Shown: positions 9,035 to 18,872 of the stretch, one piece after another | Layout: the number at the start of each line of letters is the position of its first letter | Numbering within the stretch: position 1 is the first letter of the stretch | From: Desulfocurvus vexinensis DSM 17965 | Lineage (GTDB): Bacteria > Desulfobacterota > Desulfovibrionia > Desulfovibrionales > Desulfovibrionaceae | NCBI RefSeq assembly: GCF_000519125.1 | Contig: NZ_KI912582.1 | Location: 273,281-337,280, forward strand | Length of the DNA stretch: 64,000 bases | Direction of reading: 5' to 3' | Notes under the pieces: generated by a model | The model's input: only the letters and a program-made list of their open reading frames with translations | Databases searched by the model: none | What the model was told of the DNA's origin: nothing | Translations under genes and position numbers: made by a program

Positions 9035-9808
9035 ATGCTCGGAACTGCGTTCTCATTGCTGCGTCTGGTGGCGCTCGTGGCCCTGCTGGCGGCCGTGGGC
9101 CGCCACGCGGCGGCGCGCGACGCGCAGCTGCTGGTGGGCACCGACCAGTGGCCCCCCTACGAGTTCGTCCAGGACGACGCGGTGACGGGCCTGTGCACCC
9201 GGATCGTGTTCGCCGTGCTTGAGCGCATGGGTGAGCGGGCCGCGCCCCCCAGGGTGTATCCCTGGCAGCGTGGCCTGGAGATGCTCGCCCGGGGCGAGCT
9301 CGATATCCTGTATTCCGGGATTTTCGACGCGCAGCGGCTGGCCTTCGCCCGCTACGGCGCCGAGCCGCTGGTGGAGTCGCGCTGGGTGGTTCTGGGCCGC
9401 GCCGGGGAGGGCTCCGGGCGGTCCTTCGCCGGGCTGGAGGCGCTGGACGAGGGCCGGGTGGGCATGGTCATCGGCTACTCCTATACCCCGGAGGCCGACG
9501 CCTGGGCGGGCTCCAGCCCCCTGGTGCACCGCGTGGCGTCCAACGAGCGGCTGCTGGCCATGCTGGCCCAGGGCCGGGTGGACTATGCCGTGGGCGACGC
9601 GTTGAACCTGCGGTATCTCGCTCGGACCCGGGGCCTGGGGCGCGCGTTCGTGGAACTGGGCGCCCTGCCCGGGGGCACCTTCGGGCTCCTGCCCCTGTTC
9701 AGCCGCGCCCGCCTGGGCCAGGATTTCGTGGACCGCTTCGACGCGGCCCTGCGCGAGTTCAAGGCCAGCGCGGAATATGGCGCGGTCCTGGCCCGTTTCC
9801 TGCGCTGA
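9035..9808 (+). CDS. Family-3 extracellular solute-binding protein, copy A
   Basis: A 257-residue protein with a signal peptide (about residues 8-26, AAA/RDA cleavage region). It carries the ligand-site opening LVGTDQWPPYEFVQDD, the segment GELDILYSG, and the C-terminal lobe RVDYAVGDALNLRY typical of amino-acid-binding SBP_bac_3 proteins. ATG at 9035 was chosen over an upstream GTG because it places the signal peptide correctly. No permease or ATPase gene is adjacent, so it may be an orphan periplasmic sensor or binding protein. The next gene is a close paralogue in the same direction. Confidence 0.87.
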   Translation: MLGTAFSLLRLVALVALLAAVGRHAAARDAQLLVGTDQWPPYEFVQDDAVTGLCTRIVFAVLERMGERAAPPRVYPWQRGLEMLARGELDILYSGIFDAQRLAFARYGAEPLVESRWVVLGRAGEGSGRSFAGLEALDEGRVGMVIGYSYTPEADAWAGSSPLVHRVASNERLLAMLAQGRVDYAVGDALNLRYLARTRGLGRAFVELGALPGGTFGLLPLFSRARLGQDFVDRFDAALREFKASAEYGAVLARFLR

Positions 9809-9883
9809 ACCCGCCGCGCCCTTGGCCCCGGCCCCCGGGGCGGCGCATTTGTCCTTTTGCCGAAGCGGGGTTATACAGGACCG

Positions 9884-10654
9884 ATGAAACGACTTCGCCG
9901 CGCATGGTTGCCCCTGCTGGGGGCGTTGCTGGCCCTGGCCGCCCTGGGGCCGGTGCCCGACGCCCGGGGCCGCGAACTGCTGGTGGGCATGGACCAGCAG
10001 CCGCCCTACGAGTACGTCCAGAGCCGCGTCGCGGCGGGCCCGTGCACCCAGGTGCTGGCCGCCGTGCTCGAACGCATGGGCGAGCGCGCCGCGCCCCCCG
10101 CGCGCCATCCGTGGAAGCGCGGGCTGGACCTGCTGGCCCGGGGCCAGCTCGACATTCTCTACTCGGGGGTCCGCGACGAGGGGCTCGCGGAGTTCGTGCG
10201 CTACGGCACCGAGCCGCTGGTGGAATCGCGCTGGGTGGCCCTGGCCCGGGCCGGGGAGGCCCCCGAGCCGTTCACTGGCCTGGACACCCTGGCCGGGCAC
10301 AAGGTCGGCCTGGTGCTCGACCAGACCTACAGCCCGCAGATCGACGCCTGGGCGCGCGCCAACCCCCTGGTGGAGCGCGTGGTGTCCTACGAGATACTGC
10401 TGTCCATGCTGCGCCGGGGGCGGGTGGACTACGTGCTGGGCGACGCCCTGGCCATGCGCCATCTGGCCCGGACCCAGGGCCGCGAGCGGGAGTACGTGGA
10501 GCTGTCCGCCCCGCCGCTGGAGGCCTTCGGGCTCTACCCCCTGTTCAGCCGCGCCCGCCTGGACCAGGACTTCGTGAACCGCTTCGATGCGGCTCTGCGC
10601 GAGTTCAAGGCCGGCACGCGCTACCGGGAAATCCTGGACAGCCTGCCGCACTGA
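9884..10654 (+). CDS. Family-3 extracellular solute-binding protein, copy B
   Basis: A 256-residue tandem paralogue of the gene before it. The two share long identical runs (for example ERMGERAAPP, GTEPLVESRWV versus GAEPLVESRWV, and the closing FDAALREFKA). ATG at 9884 opens a signal peptide with AxA-type cleavage around DARG/REL. The ligand-binding opening reads LVGMDQQPPYEYVQ. Like copy A it lacks an adjacent transporter. The differences near the ligand site (TDQWPPYEF versus MDQQPPYEY) suggest different ligands; this is inference. Confidence 0.87.
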   Translation: MKRLRRAWLPLLGALLALAALGPVPDARGRELLVGMDQQPPYEYVQSRVAAGPCTQVLAAVLERMGERAAPPARHPWKRGLDLLARGQLDILYSGVRDEGLAEFVRYGTEPLVESRWVALARAGEAPEPFTGLDTLAGHKVGLVLDQTYSPQIDAWARANPLVERVVSYEILLSMLRRGRVDYVLGDALAMRHLARTQGREREYVELSAPPLEAFGLYPLFSRARLDQDFVNRFDAALREFKAGTRYREILDSLPH

Positions 10655-10783
10655 GGCCCGGCCCGCCCCGCCCCGCGAGACGCCGTTTTTTTGGCTTTCC
10701 TGCGCCCCCGGGGCGTGATAGGCCGTGCTTCGCCGCCGACAGGCGCCCCGGGCAGCGGGGCGCGCGGCGCGAAGGGGGTGACG

Positions 10784-11722
10784 GTGCGGGAGCGTTCCGG
10801 CGGCCCGGGGCTCCTGCCCCTGGCCGCGCTGCTGGTCACGGTGTGCCTGTGGGCCAGTTCCTTTGCGGTGATGAAGGTCGCCATCGGCACCTTTGGCGCG
10901 GGGTTCGTGGTCTGGTCGCGCATGGCCGTGGCCGTGGCCGTGCTGCTGCCCGCAGCCCCGCGCATCCTGGCCCGCGCCGCCTGGCGCCCGGGCGACTGGA
11001 AATGGCTGGGCCTCATGGCCCTGCTCCAGCCCTGCCTGTACTTCCTGCTCGAAGCCAACGCCCTGCGCTACACCACCTCGTCCCAGGCGGGGATGATCTC
11101 GGCGCTGCTGCCGCTCATGGTCTGCGCCGGGGCCGGGCTGCTGCTGGGCGAGCGGACCACGGCCCGCACCTGGGCGGGTTGTGCCGTCTCGGCCCTGGGC
11201 GTGGCCTGGCTGACCTGGCTCTCGGCGCCCAGCGAGACGGCGTCCGACCCCGTGCTGGGCAACCTGCTGGAGGTGGGGGCCATGGCCAGCAGCGCGGGCT
11301 TCATGCTCCTGGTGCGCCGCCTCGCCGCACACTACGACGCGGACCTGCTGACTCTGGTGCAGTTCGGCACCGGGGCGCTGTTTTTCCTGCCCGGGGCGCT
11401 GGACGCTGCGCCCTGGCGGGCCCTGGCCTCGCCGTGGGCCGCGGCCTCGCTGCTCTACCTGGGGGTGTTCGTGACCCTGGGGGCCTTCGGGCTGTGGAAC
11501 TGGGCCTCGCGGCGCGTGCCCGCCTCGCGGGCCTCGGCCCTGGTGAACCTGATGCCGGTCATCGCCGTGGGCCTGGGCCTGGGCTTCCTGGATGAGCGCC
11601 TGAGCCCCATGCAGGGGCTGGCCTGCGCCGTGGTGGTGGGCGGCGTGCTGATCAGCCAGTGGCGGGGGGCCGGGCCGGAAAAGCCCGCCCGGCAAGGGGT
11701 TTCCAGCCCGGCCCGTCCGTGA
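10784..11722 (+). CDS. DMT-superfamily (EamA) transporter
   Basis: A 312-residue protein with ten predicted membrane segments arranged as two EamA repeats. The first repeat contains CLWASSFAVMKVAIG and the helix ending NALRYTTSSQAGMISALLPLMV; the second contains a conserved ASRASALVNLMPVIAVGLGLGFLDERLS. GTG at 10784 is preferred because AAGGGG lies 6 bases upstream; GTG at 10778 is in frame too. The family exports amino acids or other metabolites; the substrate is not readable. Confidence 0.88.
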   Translation: MRERSGGPGLLPLAALLVTVCLWASSFAVMKVAIGTFGAGFVVWSRMAVAVAVLLPAAPRILARAAWRPGDWKWLGLMALLQPCLYFLLEANALRYTTSSQAGMISALLPLMVCAGAGLLLGERTTARTWAGCAVSALGVAWLTWLSAPSETASDPVLGNLLEVGAMASSAGFMLLVRRLAAHYDADLLTLVQFGTGALFFLPGALDAAPWRALASPWAAASLLYLGVFVTLGAFGLWNWASRRVPASRASALVNLMPVIAVGLGLGFLDERLSPMQGLACAVVVGGVLISQWRGAGPEKPARQGVSSPARP

Positions 11723-11768
11723 TACGAAGCGGGCACGGCGGCTCCGGACAGCCGCCGGGGAGCCTTGC

Positions 11769-13031
11769 GTGATCCGATTGCTGTTCTTCGTGGCCGTGCC
11801 CCTGGCGGCCCTGGCCCTGGCCTGGGGGGCGCTGGTCTGGCTGCGGGTGGTGCCCTCGGGCGCCGCGCCCTGGGCGGCGTATGGGGCCATGCTCCTGGCC
11901 GGGCTGGCCTGCTGGCGTTTCCGGCGCACGCGGGTGGTGGTGCCCCTGGGGCTGCTGGCCCTGGCGCTGTGGGTCTGCGGACTGCTGGGCAGCGGCGGCC
12001 CGTCGGGGAGCCTGGGGCGGGTGGTGGCTCCGGCCCTGGCCCTGCTGCTGCCCGTGAACTGGCTGGCCGCCGCCCTGGCCGGAGACCGGGGGCTGCTGGC
12101 CCGCGTGCCCCTGACCCTGGCCTTCGTCGTGTCCTCGCAGGCCCTGGTGGTGCTGCTGGTGGCCACGGGCGTGCTCGACGGCTCCGTGCCCGGGCGCCCG
12201 GGCACGCTGCACGCCCTGGTGGCCGAGCTGGCCGCGTGGCGGCCCCTGCCGCTGACCCTGCCCACCCGCCTGCCCCAGACCGCGCTGCTGGGCGCGCTGT
12301 GCGCCGCGCTGTGGCTGCTGCTGCGCGCCGTGCGCGACGATTCGCCCATGGACGCCGGGCTGGCCGTGGCCCTGGCCGGGGCCATGGGCGCGCTGCATTT
12401 CGCCGATTCTCCGCTCCGCTCCGGGGCCCTGGCCGCCGGGGCGGCCCTGGCCTGCGCCGCGCCCCTGGTGCAGGACTCCTACCGCATGGCCTTTCTGGAC
12501 GAGTTGACCCGCCTGCCCGGGCGCAGGCCGCTGCTGGCGGACATGCAGACCCTGGGCGGGCAGTACGCCATCGCCATGGCCGACGTGGACCACTTCAAGA
12601 AGTTCAACGATACCTACGGCCACGACACCGGCGACGAGGTGCTGCGCATGGTGGCGGCGCATCTGGGCCGCGTGGGCGGCGGGGGCCGGGCCTACCGCTA
12701 CGGCGGGGAGGAGTTCGCCATCGTGTTCCCCCGGCGCTGTCCGCTGGAGGCGCTGGAGCACCTGGACGCCGTGCGCGAGGCCGTGGCCGGGGCGGGGTTC
12801 GTGGTCCGCTCGGGCAAGCCCGCGCCCCCCGCCGGGGGCGAGCGCCGCAAGGGCAAAGGCCCCAGGGCGGGCGGGGCCAAGGCCCCGGGCACGGTGTCGG
12901 TGACCATCTCCATGGGCGTGGCCGGGCCGGGCAGCGGCGGCGCCGCCAGCCCCGCCGAGGTCCTCAAGCAGGCCGACAAGGCCCTGTACAAGGCCAAGAA
13001 GAACGGGCGCAACCGGGTGGAGCGGGGCTGA
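11769..13031 (+). CDS. Membrane-bound diguanylate cyclase (GGDEF)
   Basis: A 420-residue protein. The first 235 residues form about seven hydrophobic segments. A GGDEF domain follows from about residue 245: DELTRLPGRRPL, DVDHFKKFNDTYGHDTGDE, and the active-site GGEEF at residue 312. It should make cyclic di-GMP. The inhibitory RxxD site normally found just before the active loop is absent; the equivalent stretch is Gly-rich. A 25-residue Lys/Pro/Gly-rich insertion sits late in the domain, before GTVSVTISMGVAG. The GTG start is placed at the first hydrophobic helix. Confidence 0.92.
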   Translation: MIRLLFFVAVPLAALALAWGALVWLRVVPSGAAPWAAYGAMLLAGLACWRFRRTRVVVPLGLLALALWVCGLLGSGGPSGSLGRVVAPALALLLPVNWLAAALAGDRGLLARVPLTLAFVVSSQALVVLLVATGVLDGSVPGRPGTLHALVAELAAWRPLPLTLPTRLPQTALLGALCAALWLLLRAVRDDSPMDAGLAVALAGAMGALHFADSPLRSGALAAGAALACAAPLVQDSYRMAFLDELTRLPGRRPLLADMQTLGGQYAIAMADVDHFKKFNDTYGHDTGDEVLRMVAAHLGRVGGGGRAYRYGGEEFAIVFPRRCPLEALEHLDAVREAVAGAGFVVRSGKPAPPAGGERRKGKGPRAGGAKAPGTVSVTISMGVAGPGSGGAASPAEVLKQADKALYKAKKNGRNRVERG

Positions 13032-13131
13032 CGGCCCCTGCCCGGCGGCGCCCGCCGCTGTGCATCCTTCCTTCCCGCGCGGCCAGCCCGCCGCCCGTCC
13101 CGCAGGCTGGGGGCTTCCCGCACGCCGCGTT

Positions 13132-14046
13132 TCAGACGAACTGGCCCGTGCCCATCGGCGGGGGCTGCACCCCGGCCAGCCCCTGGAGCGCCGTGAGCAG
13201 GTCGGGCGGCAGCAGGACGTGCAGCCCGCCCCGGGGCACGGTGTGCTCCATGATCGGGTTCTCGGTGCTTCCGGTGTCGATGGTCTGTTCGAGCATCATC
13301 CACTGCCCCTGCTCGCGGACGAGCATGGCCGACCCCGCGCGGATCCTGCCGTCGCCGCCGCCCTGGGCGATGGTCTGGTAGTCGTTGCCCTGGGTGTAGA
13401 CCGTTTCCGTGAACGCGTAGCCCGCCACGGTCTGGAGGTTTTCCATGACCATGAGCGCCAGGCCGCTACGCAGGTACTGCTGCGGGTCCTGGCCCTTGAG
13501 GTCCGTGACCTCCTGGTGCGGGTGCTGGTCGAGATAGGCGTCCACCAGGGGGGTCAGGGTCTGGTCCGGGTGCTGGGCGCGGATGGCGTCGGCCACGGTC
13601 ATGAACGGGGCCAGGCGGGTGAGCAGCGGCTGGCCGGGCATCTGCTCCTGGACGTGGAACACCGTGTCCTGGCCGTTGATGGCGAGCATGAAGAAGCTGC
13701 ACCCCGTGAACGGGTCGGTGAGCACGTAGTTTGTCTGCGGGTCGATGACGGCGTGCCCGTCGGTGGCCACGGCCTGGACGTTGTGCAGCGTCACGTCCGG
13801 CTGGGCGGGCAGGGGGGTGCCCTGGGGCACGAATTGGACGTTGAGATCGGTGCCTTGCTGGTTGCCCAGGGTGATGAACGCGCCGCCCTGCGCCGTTTGC
13901 CCCTGGAGCTGCTGCACCAGGGGGCGCTCGGCCATCAGCTCCAAAAGCTGCTGGGCCGTGGGGTTGGTGATGGTCTGGGGCTGGCCGCCCTGCTGGTTGG
14001 GGATGATCGGCGGCGGGCCGCCGACCGATGAGATGCCGTTGCCCAT
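13132..14046 (-). CDS. Conserved-looking protein of unknown function, Gln/Pro-rich
   Basis: A 304-residue protein. ATG at 14046 is chosen because GGAGG lies 6 bases upstream; an in-frame start further up lacks one. I do not recognise a family. There is no signal peptide or membrane segment. The first 40 residues are Gln/Pro/Gly-rich, and the rest is a mixed fold with an unusually high Gln content. The centre holds a single Cys in DPFTGCSFFMLAING. A secreted or effector-like role is possible from the composition, but nothing in the sequence proves it. Confidence 0.7.
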   Translation of the reverse strand: MGNGISSVGGPPPIIPNQQGGQPQTITNPTAQQLLELMAERPLVQQLQGQTAQGGAFITLGNQQGTDLNVQFVPQGTPLPAQPDVTLHNVQAVATDGHAVIDPQTNYVLTDPFTGCSFFMLAINGQDTVFHVQEQMPGQPLLTRLAPFMTVADAIRAQHPDQTLTPLVDAYLDQHPHQEVTDLKGQDPQQYLRSGLALMVMENLQTVAGYAFTETVYTQGNDYQTIAQGGGDGRIRAGSAMLVREQGQWMMLEQTIDTGSTENPIMEHTVPRGGLHVLLPPDLLTALQGLAGVQPPPMGTGQFV

Positions 14047-14160
14047 GGCGTCCTCCGGGGTGCGCATGCCCGGGGGCAGGGCGGGATGCCCCGCCCCCGG
14101 CAATGCGAAACGTATAGAGGATGCCCTATCCGGGGGCCGGTGTCGAGCCCGCCCGGGCGC

Positions 14161-15708
14161 TCAGGCGCCCACGGCGTGGATGACGTCCTTCAGGCGCCGG
14201 GCGGCTTCGGCCAGGCCCTGCACGCCCTGGGCCGCAGCGGCCATGTCGGCCTCGGCGCCCTGGGCGCTGGAGCGCACGTCCTCCACCACGGCGCTGATGT
14301 GCTCGCTGGTGGCCGACTGCTCCTCGGCGGCGGCGGCGATGGTCCGCACCTGGTCCGAGGTGTTCACGGCCAGCTCGACGATCCCGGCCAGGGCCCGGCC
14401 CGAGGCTTCGGCCAGCTCGTGGGCCTGGCCCACGGCGGCGGCGGCCTGGTCCATGCCTGCGGCGCTGGTGCGCGCGCCGTCCTGGATGGCCTTGATGGCC
14501 GAAGCGACCTCCTGGGTGGCGCCCATGGTCTTCTCGGCCAGCTTGCGCACCTCGTCGGCCACCACGGCGAAGCCCCGGCCCGCGTCGCCCGCGCGCGCGG
14601 CCTCGATGGCGGCGTTGAGCGCCAGGAGGTTGGTCTGGTCGGCGATGTCGGTGATCACGTCCATGATCCGCCCGATGCCCTCGGCCTGGGCGCCCAGGCG
14701 GGCCATGTCCTGCGTCACGGCCTGGGCGCGGCGGCTGACCTCGGCGATGGCCGCGGCCGCGTCGCGCACCACCCGGGCGCCGTCCTCGGCCTGCTGGCGG
14801 GTCTGCTGGGCGCGGCTGGCGGTGTCTGCCGCGCTTCTGGCCACGTCGAGCACGGCGGCGTTCATCTGCTCCATGGACGAGGCGGCGTCCTGGGCGCGGG
14901 CGGCCTGCTCGCGGGCGGCGGCGCTGGCTTCGAGCACCTGGGCCGCCAGTTCCCCGGCGCTGCCCGCCACGGCCTGGGAGATGTCCTCCGAGGTGCGCAC
15001 GGCCTCGGCGATGCGCGCGTTCTGGGCCTCCAGCTCGGCCTCGCGGGCGCGCAGGGCCGTGCGGTCCTGGTAGATGCACAGCGCGCCCATGAGCGCGCCG
15101 TCTAGGTCGTACAGCGGCGAGGCGTGGATGTGGATGATGCGCTTGCCGCCCCGGCGGCCCGTGAGTTCCACCTCCTTGGCCGTGGTCACGCGGTGCTCCA
15201 GGCTGTCGCGCAGCACGGTGCGCCGTGAGGCGTCGCCATAGAAGAAATGGGCCACGTTCTGGCCGTAGTGGTCCTCGGGTTTGCCGCTCTGCTCCAGGAT
15301 TTCGATGAGCCCCGCGTTGGTCATCACCAGGCGTTCCTGGGTGTCCACGACCACGAAGGGCGCCTGGATGCCCGCGAGCACCCCGCGCGCGAAGGACAGC
15401 TCGCGCTTGAGCCGGGCGTACATCTGGGCCAGCCCGGCCTCGGCGCGGCCCAGCTCGCAGGTGCCGCGCTCGTCGAAGGCACAGTCGTAGCGGCCCTGGG
15501 CCACGCGCCCGGCGGCGGCCTCCAGGCGCGTGGCGCAGCCGCGCACGCGCAGCACGAGCAGCCCCAGGGGCACGGCCCCCAGGGCCAGAAGCCCCAGCCC
15601 GGCGCCCCAGGCCGCCAGGGGCGAGGACAGCAGCGCCGCGGCCCCCACAGCCAGCAGCGCACAGCCGCCCTGGGTCGCGGCCAGGGCGGCGGTGGAAAAG
15701 GATCTCAT
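14161..15708 (-). CDS. Methyl-accepting chemotaxis protein with PAS domain
   Basis: A 515-residue receptor. Two membrane segments (residues about 12-32 and 34-52) leave almost no periplasmic loop. A HAMP-like linker follows to about 110, then a PAS domain ([22 protein letters not shown] to IYQDRTAL, about 108-220). The signalling domain covers about 260-515 and contains the hairpin tip region [20 protein letters not shown] and [14 protein letters not shown]. With no ligand-binding periplasmic domain it probably senses an internal signal through PAS (redox or small ligand); this is inference. The C-terminus has no CheR pentapeptide. Confidence 0.92.
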   Translation of the reverse strand: MRSFSTAALAATQGGCALLAVGAAALLSSPLAAWGAGLGLLALGAVPLGLLVLRVRGCATRLEAAAGRVAQGRYDCAFDERGTCELGRAEAGLAQMYARLKRELSFARGVLAGIQAPFVVVDTQERLVMTNAGLIEILEQSGKPEDHYGQNVAHFFYGDASRRTVLRDSLEHRVTTAKEVELTGRRGGKRIIHIHASPLYDLDGALMGALCIYQDRTALRAREAELEAQNARIAEAVRTSEDISQAVAGSAGELAAQVLEASAAAREQAARAQDAASSMEQMNAAVLDVARSAADTASRAQQTRQQAEDGARVVRDAAAAIAEVSRRAQAVTQDMARLGAQAEGIGRIMDVITDIADQTNLLALNAAIEAARAGDAGRGFAVVADEVRKLAEKTMGATQEVASAIKAIQDGARTSAAGMDQAAAAVGQAHELAEASGRALAGIVELAVNTSDQVRTIAAAAEEQSATSEHISAVVEDVRSSAQGAEADMAAAAQGVQGLAEAARRLKDVIHAVGA

Positions 15709-16090
15709 GGCAACCTCCGCAAAAAGATGGCTCCGCAGGCATTCCCACCCATGCTACGCCGCGCGGGCCAAACGGCGCAAGGAGGACGCCAGCAAAATGC
15801 ACACCAATTCCCTACAAATCGGGAAGTGTTTGGATTGTTGCGGATTCGTGGCGAAGGCCGGGAGCGGATGGGGCCGGGCGGCGCGGTGGGCGTCCGGGAA
15901 ACCGGACGGACGGGGGGTGTGTCCGGAAATGCGGACGCGCAGGGCGGGGGGGGCGGCTCGGGCCGCAAGGGCAGACCTCAAGCCGGGGGCCGGGGGCAGA
16001 CTGGGAGCCCGGGCCCCAAGGGCAGGTCGCAACCGGGCCGCAGCCGCAGGAGCAGGCCGCAGGCCCAGCCCGCGGAGCCAGGCCGCGCGG
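15709..16090. other. Intergenic region upstream of the chemoreceptor gene
   Basis: About 380 bases between the receptor gene and the AMIN lipoprotein gene, both read leftward. The first 140 bases are AT-richer and should carry the receptor promoter on the minus strand. The rest is purine-rich, low-complexity, and has no convincing coding frame or hairpin. Confidence 0.5.
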
Positions 16091-16933
16091 TCAGGGCCGC
16101 AGGGTCAGCACGGCCTGGCCCGGGGCGACGGTCAGGGCGTGGCGCGGCCCGCTGCGGGGCAGGTCGAGGACCACGCGCACGAAGGCGTCCTCGGGGTGCC
16201 AGCCCACGCGGATGCCCGAGGCCAGGGGGCTGTCCACGGCCTGGGCCTTGGGCAGGGCCGCCGGGGGCCGGGCGGCGTCCAGCACGTCGAGAACCACGCG
16301 CGGCGGCCCGTCCAGGGTGAACACGCGACAGCGCGGGGCCAGGGGGCCGGGCACGGCCACGCGCACCACCAGGGCCTCGCCCTCGGCGGCCCAGCGCACG
16401 GCGGTGACCGTGGCAGGCGCGGGCCGGGTTGCGTCCGCAGGCGGCTGCGGGGCGGGCACGGGCGTGTCCGGGATCGTCGGGGCCGCCTGGGCCGCCGGGG
16501 CGGGCGGGGCGGGCGCGGGAGACGCCTGTGCGGGGGCGTTCGGCTCCTTGGGCGCGGGCTCCGGAGCGGCGGGCGCGGCGGCCACCTTGTAGCGGATCTC
16601 ATGCACGGCGTAGCCGCCTTCGGCCAGCAGGGCGTTGACGTGGCCGAGCTTGAGGCGCGCCTGGGCCAGGCGGCGGTCCAGGTATTCGTGGCTGGCGCCG
16701 GGGGTGCCCTGGGGCGCGGCGGGCAGCTCGGCGCGGTGCTCTTCCAGGCTCCTGATCTCGTCGGTCAGGGCCTGGCGCTCGCGCAGCAGCTGCGGCCCGC
16801 TCATGGCCTCGGTCCGGGCGCGGTATTCCTGGCCGGGGTCGCTGGTGACGCAGGCCGAGGCCAGCAGGGCGGCGGCCAGCAGGCCCGTGAGCAGGGCGAG
16901 GGCGGGGCGGAGCGATGGGGCCGGGCTGCGCAT
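16091..16933 (-). CDS. AMIN-domain lipoprotein
   Basis: A 280-residue protein. The N-terminus is a lipoprotein signal with lipobox LLASAC at about residue 27. A coiled-coil-like stretch (about 40-100, rich in Glu/Arg/Leu) is followed by a 70-residue Pro/Ala linker and then an AMIN-like domain (about 180-280: VRVAVPGPLAPRCRVFTLDGPPRVVLDVLDA, GIRVGWHPEDAFVRVVLDLP). AMIN domains target periplasmic proteins to peptidoglycan or to secretin-type complexes. It lies 16 bases downstream of a glycosyltransferase gene, in the same direction. Confidence 0.82.
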   Translation of the reverse strand: MRSPAPSLRPALALLTGLLAAALLASACVTSDPGQEYRARTEAMSGPQLLRERQALTDEIRSLEEHRAELPAAPQGTPGASHEYLDRRLAQARLKLGHVNALLAEGGYAVHEIRYKVAAAPAAPEPAPKEPNAPAQASPAPAPPAPAAQAAPTIPDTPVPAPQPPADATRPAPATVTAVRWAAEGEALVVRVAVPGPLAPRCRVFTLDGPPRVVLDVLDAARPPAALPKAQAVDSPLASGIRVGWHPEDAFVRVVLDLPRSGPRHALTVAPGQAVLTLRP

Positions 16934-16949
16934 GGGGCGTCCTTGGGGG

Positions 16950-18872
16950 TCAGATGGTCTGTTCGGTGGCGTTGGCGGGCGCGGGGGCCGGGTCGCTTTC
17001 GCCGGGAGCCGTGCCCGTGTCCTTGTCCGGAGCCGGGGCGGGAGCCTGCTCCGGCTGCCCGTGGGGCGCGGCCTGCTGGTCCGGGCCCGGGGCGGCTTCG
17101 GGGGCGGGCCCGGGCATGGCCTGGGGCGCGGTTCCGGGCGCCGGGTCCGCGCCGGTGGCGTTGGCCGCAGCGCCCGGGGCCAGGGCGGCCCCGGCGTCGG
17201 CCCCGGCGTCCGGAGCCTGGGGCTGCGGCGCCGCAGGGCCGCCCTGCACGGCCAGCACGTAGGGCTGGTCCACGATCCACTGCTCGTGGATCACGTTCAG
17301 CGTGGCCGGGCGGTCCGTCCACTGGTCCCAGTAGCGGCGCTGCATCCCGAGCACGACCTTGGGCTCGGCGGCCAGCAGCGCGGCAATGCGCTCCAGGTCC
17401 TGGGTCTCCAGCACGTCGTGGCCGCTGTAGTAGGTGTAGACCCCCGAGTAGATCTTGTAGGCCGCCGGAACGTAGCCCTGGTCGGCGTAATCGCCCATGA
17501 CCTGGGCCTGGGCCCTGGGGCTCATCACCGGGTCCAGGGAGGGCAGGGTCAGCATGGCCAGGGGCTGGACCCAGGCCGTGACCACCAGGGCCGCCAGCAG
17601 CAGCCCGGAGGCGGGCCCCAGGGCGCGCGCCGCCCACCACAGGAGCCCTGCGGCCAGGGCCGAGGCCAGGGCCATCCACCACAGCCCGGCCACGGCGAAG
17701 TCGGGCCAGGGGTGCAGCATGTTGCCGAAGGGCAGGGCCATGGCCACCACGGCGAACAGGCCGCAGAGCACGAGCCACAGGCGCCGGGTGCGCCGCGCGT
17801 CCAGCCCCAGCACGGCCCGGGCCGAGAGCACGGCCAGGGCCGGGAACAGCGGCAGCAGGTAGACGATGATCTTGGTGGACAGGGCCGAGAGCAGCACGAA
17901 GCCGGTGAGCACCATGCTCCACAGGTAGGCCTGGCCCTTGCGCTCCTCGTCGCGCCGGGCCTGCCACAGGCCGCGCCAGAAGCCCGCGCGGGCCACGGGG
18001 CCCAGGGGCAGGGCCGCCAGCAGCAGCGTCCAGGGCAGCCAGGCGGCGGGCAGGGTGGCCAGGTAGTGCCAGAAGGGCTGCCCGTGGTGCGAGGCGTTCA
18101 CCGCGCGGCGGTAGATCTGCTTGTAGAAGATGTTTTCCACCAGCTCACGCTCGCCGCCGAGCCACGCCGCCAGCACCCAGGCCCCCAGCAGCCCCAGGCA
18201 GACGCCCAGGCCCACGGCCACGTCGCGCCGGAAGAAGCGGCGCAGGTTGCCCGTCCAGGCCAGGTAGGCCACGCTGGCCAGCAGGGGGAAGGCCAGCCCC
18301 AGGGGGCCCTTGGTCAGGGTGGCCACCCCGGCCAGGGCGAAGCCCGCCACGGCCCAGCCCATGGCCCGCTCGCGGCCCCAGGCCCGGAACAGGCAGATGT
18401 GGGCGGCGGTGATCAGCGTGGCGAAGAGCAGGTCCATGCGCGAGTAGTGCGCCAGTCCGACGACGTAGAAGCACGACACCAGCACCAGCCCCGCGCCCAG
18501 GGAGACCTCGCGCCCGGCGCGGGCCACCAGGCGCGACAGGGCCATGGTCGCCGTGAGCAGCAGCAGGGCCGAGAGGGCGGCCCCGGCCATGAACAGCGCG
18601 GGCGTGGCCGCCTTGAACACCGGCAGCAGCCCGGCCAGGAACCAGAAGTATACCGGCGGCTTGTCGGGGTAGGGCACGCCGTTCAGGTACATCACCAGCC
18701 ATTTGCCGCCGTGGACCACGTTCTCGAACACGTTGGCGTAGCGGATTTCGTCGGAGAACCACAGCGCGCGCGAGTCCAGGACCGGGACGGTCTGCGCGGC
18801 GAGCAGGGCGGCGGGCAGGAGCAGGGGCGCCCAGGCCAGCAGCCGGTAGAGGCGCGTGAGGAGCTTATCCAT
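16950..18872 (-). CDS. ArnT/PMT-like membrane glycosyltransferase (GT39/GT83-type)
   Basis: A 640-residue polytopic protein with about twelve membrane helices. The first extracytoplasmic loop carries the acidic motif FSDEIRYANV near residue 40, the catalytic Asp-Glu region of the GT-C fold, and PDKPPVYFWFLAG follows. It probably moves a sugar from a polyprenyl phosphate carrier to lipid A or another envelope acceptor. The last 70 residues are Ala/Pro/Gly-rich with acidic residues, an unusual soluble tail. Its start overlaps the end of the PAP2 phosphatase gene by 8 bases, so the two are coupled. Lipid carrier recycling by the phosphatase would fit. Confidence 0.87.
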   Translation of the reverse strand: MDKLLTRLYRLLAWAPLLLPAALLAAQTVPVLDSRALWFSDEIRYANVFENVVHGGKWLVMYLNGVPYPDKPPVYFWFLAGLLPVFKAATPALFMAGAALSALLLLTATMALSRLVARAGREVSLGAGLVLVSCFYVVGLAHYSRMDLLFATLITAAHICLFRAWGRERAMGWAVAGFALAGVATLTKGPLGLAFPLLASVAYLAWTGNLRRFFRRDVAVGLGVCLGLLGAWVLAAWLGGERELVENIFYKQIYRRAVNASHHGQPFWHYLATLPAAWLPWTLLLAALPLGPVARAGFWRGLWQARRDEERKGQAYLWSMVLTGFVLLSALSTKIIVYLLPLFPALAVLSARAVLGLDARRTRRLWLVLCGLFAVVAMALPFGNMLHPWPDFAVAGLWWMALASALAAGLLWWAARALGPASGLLLAALVVTAWVQPLAMLTLPSLDPVMSPRAQAQVMGDYADQGYVPAAYKIYSGVYTYYSGHDVLETQDLERIAALLAAEPKVVLGMQRRYWDQWTDRPATLNVIHEQWIVDQPYVLAVQGGPAAPQPQAPDAGADAGAALAPGAAANATGADPAPGTAPQAMPGPAPEAAPGPDQQAAPHGQPEQAPAPAPDKDTGTAPGESDPAPAPANATEQTI

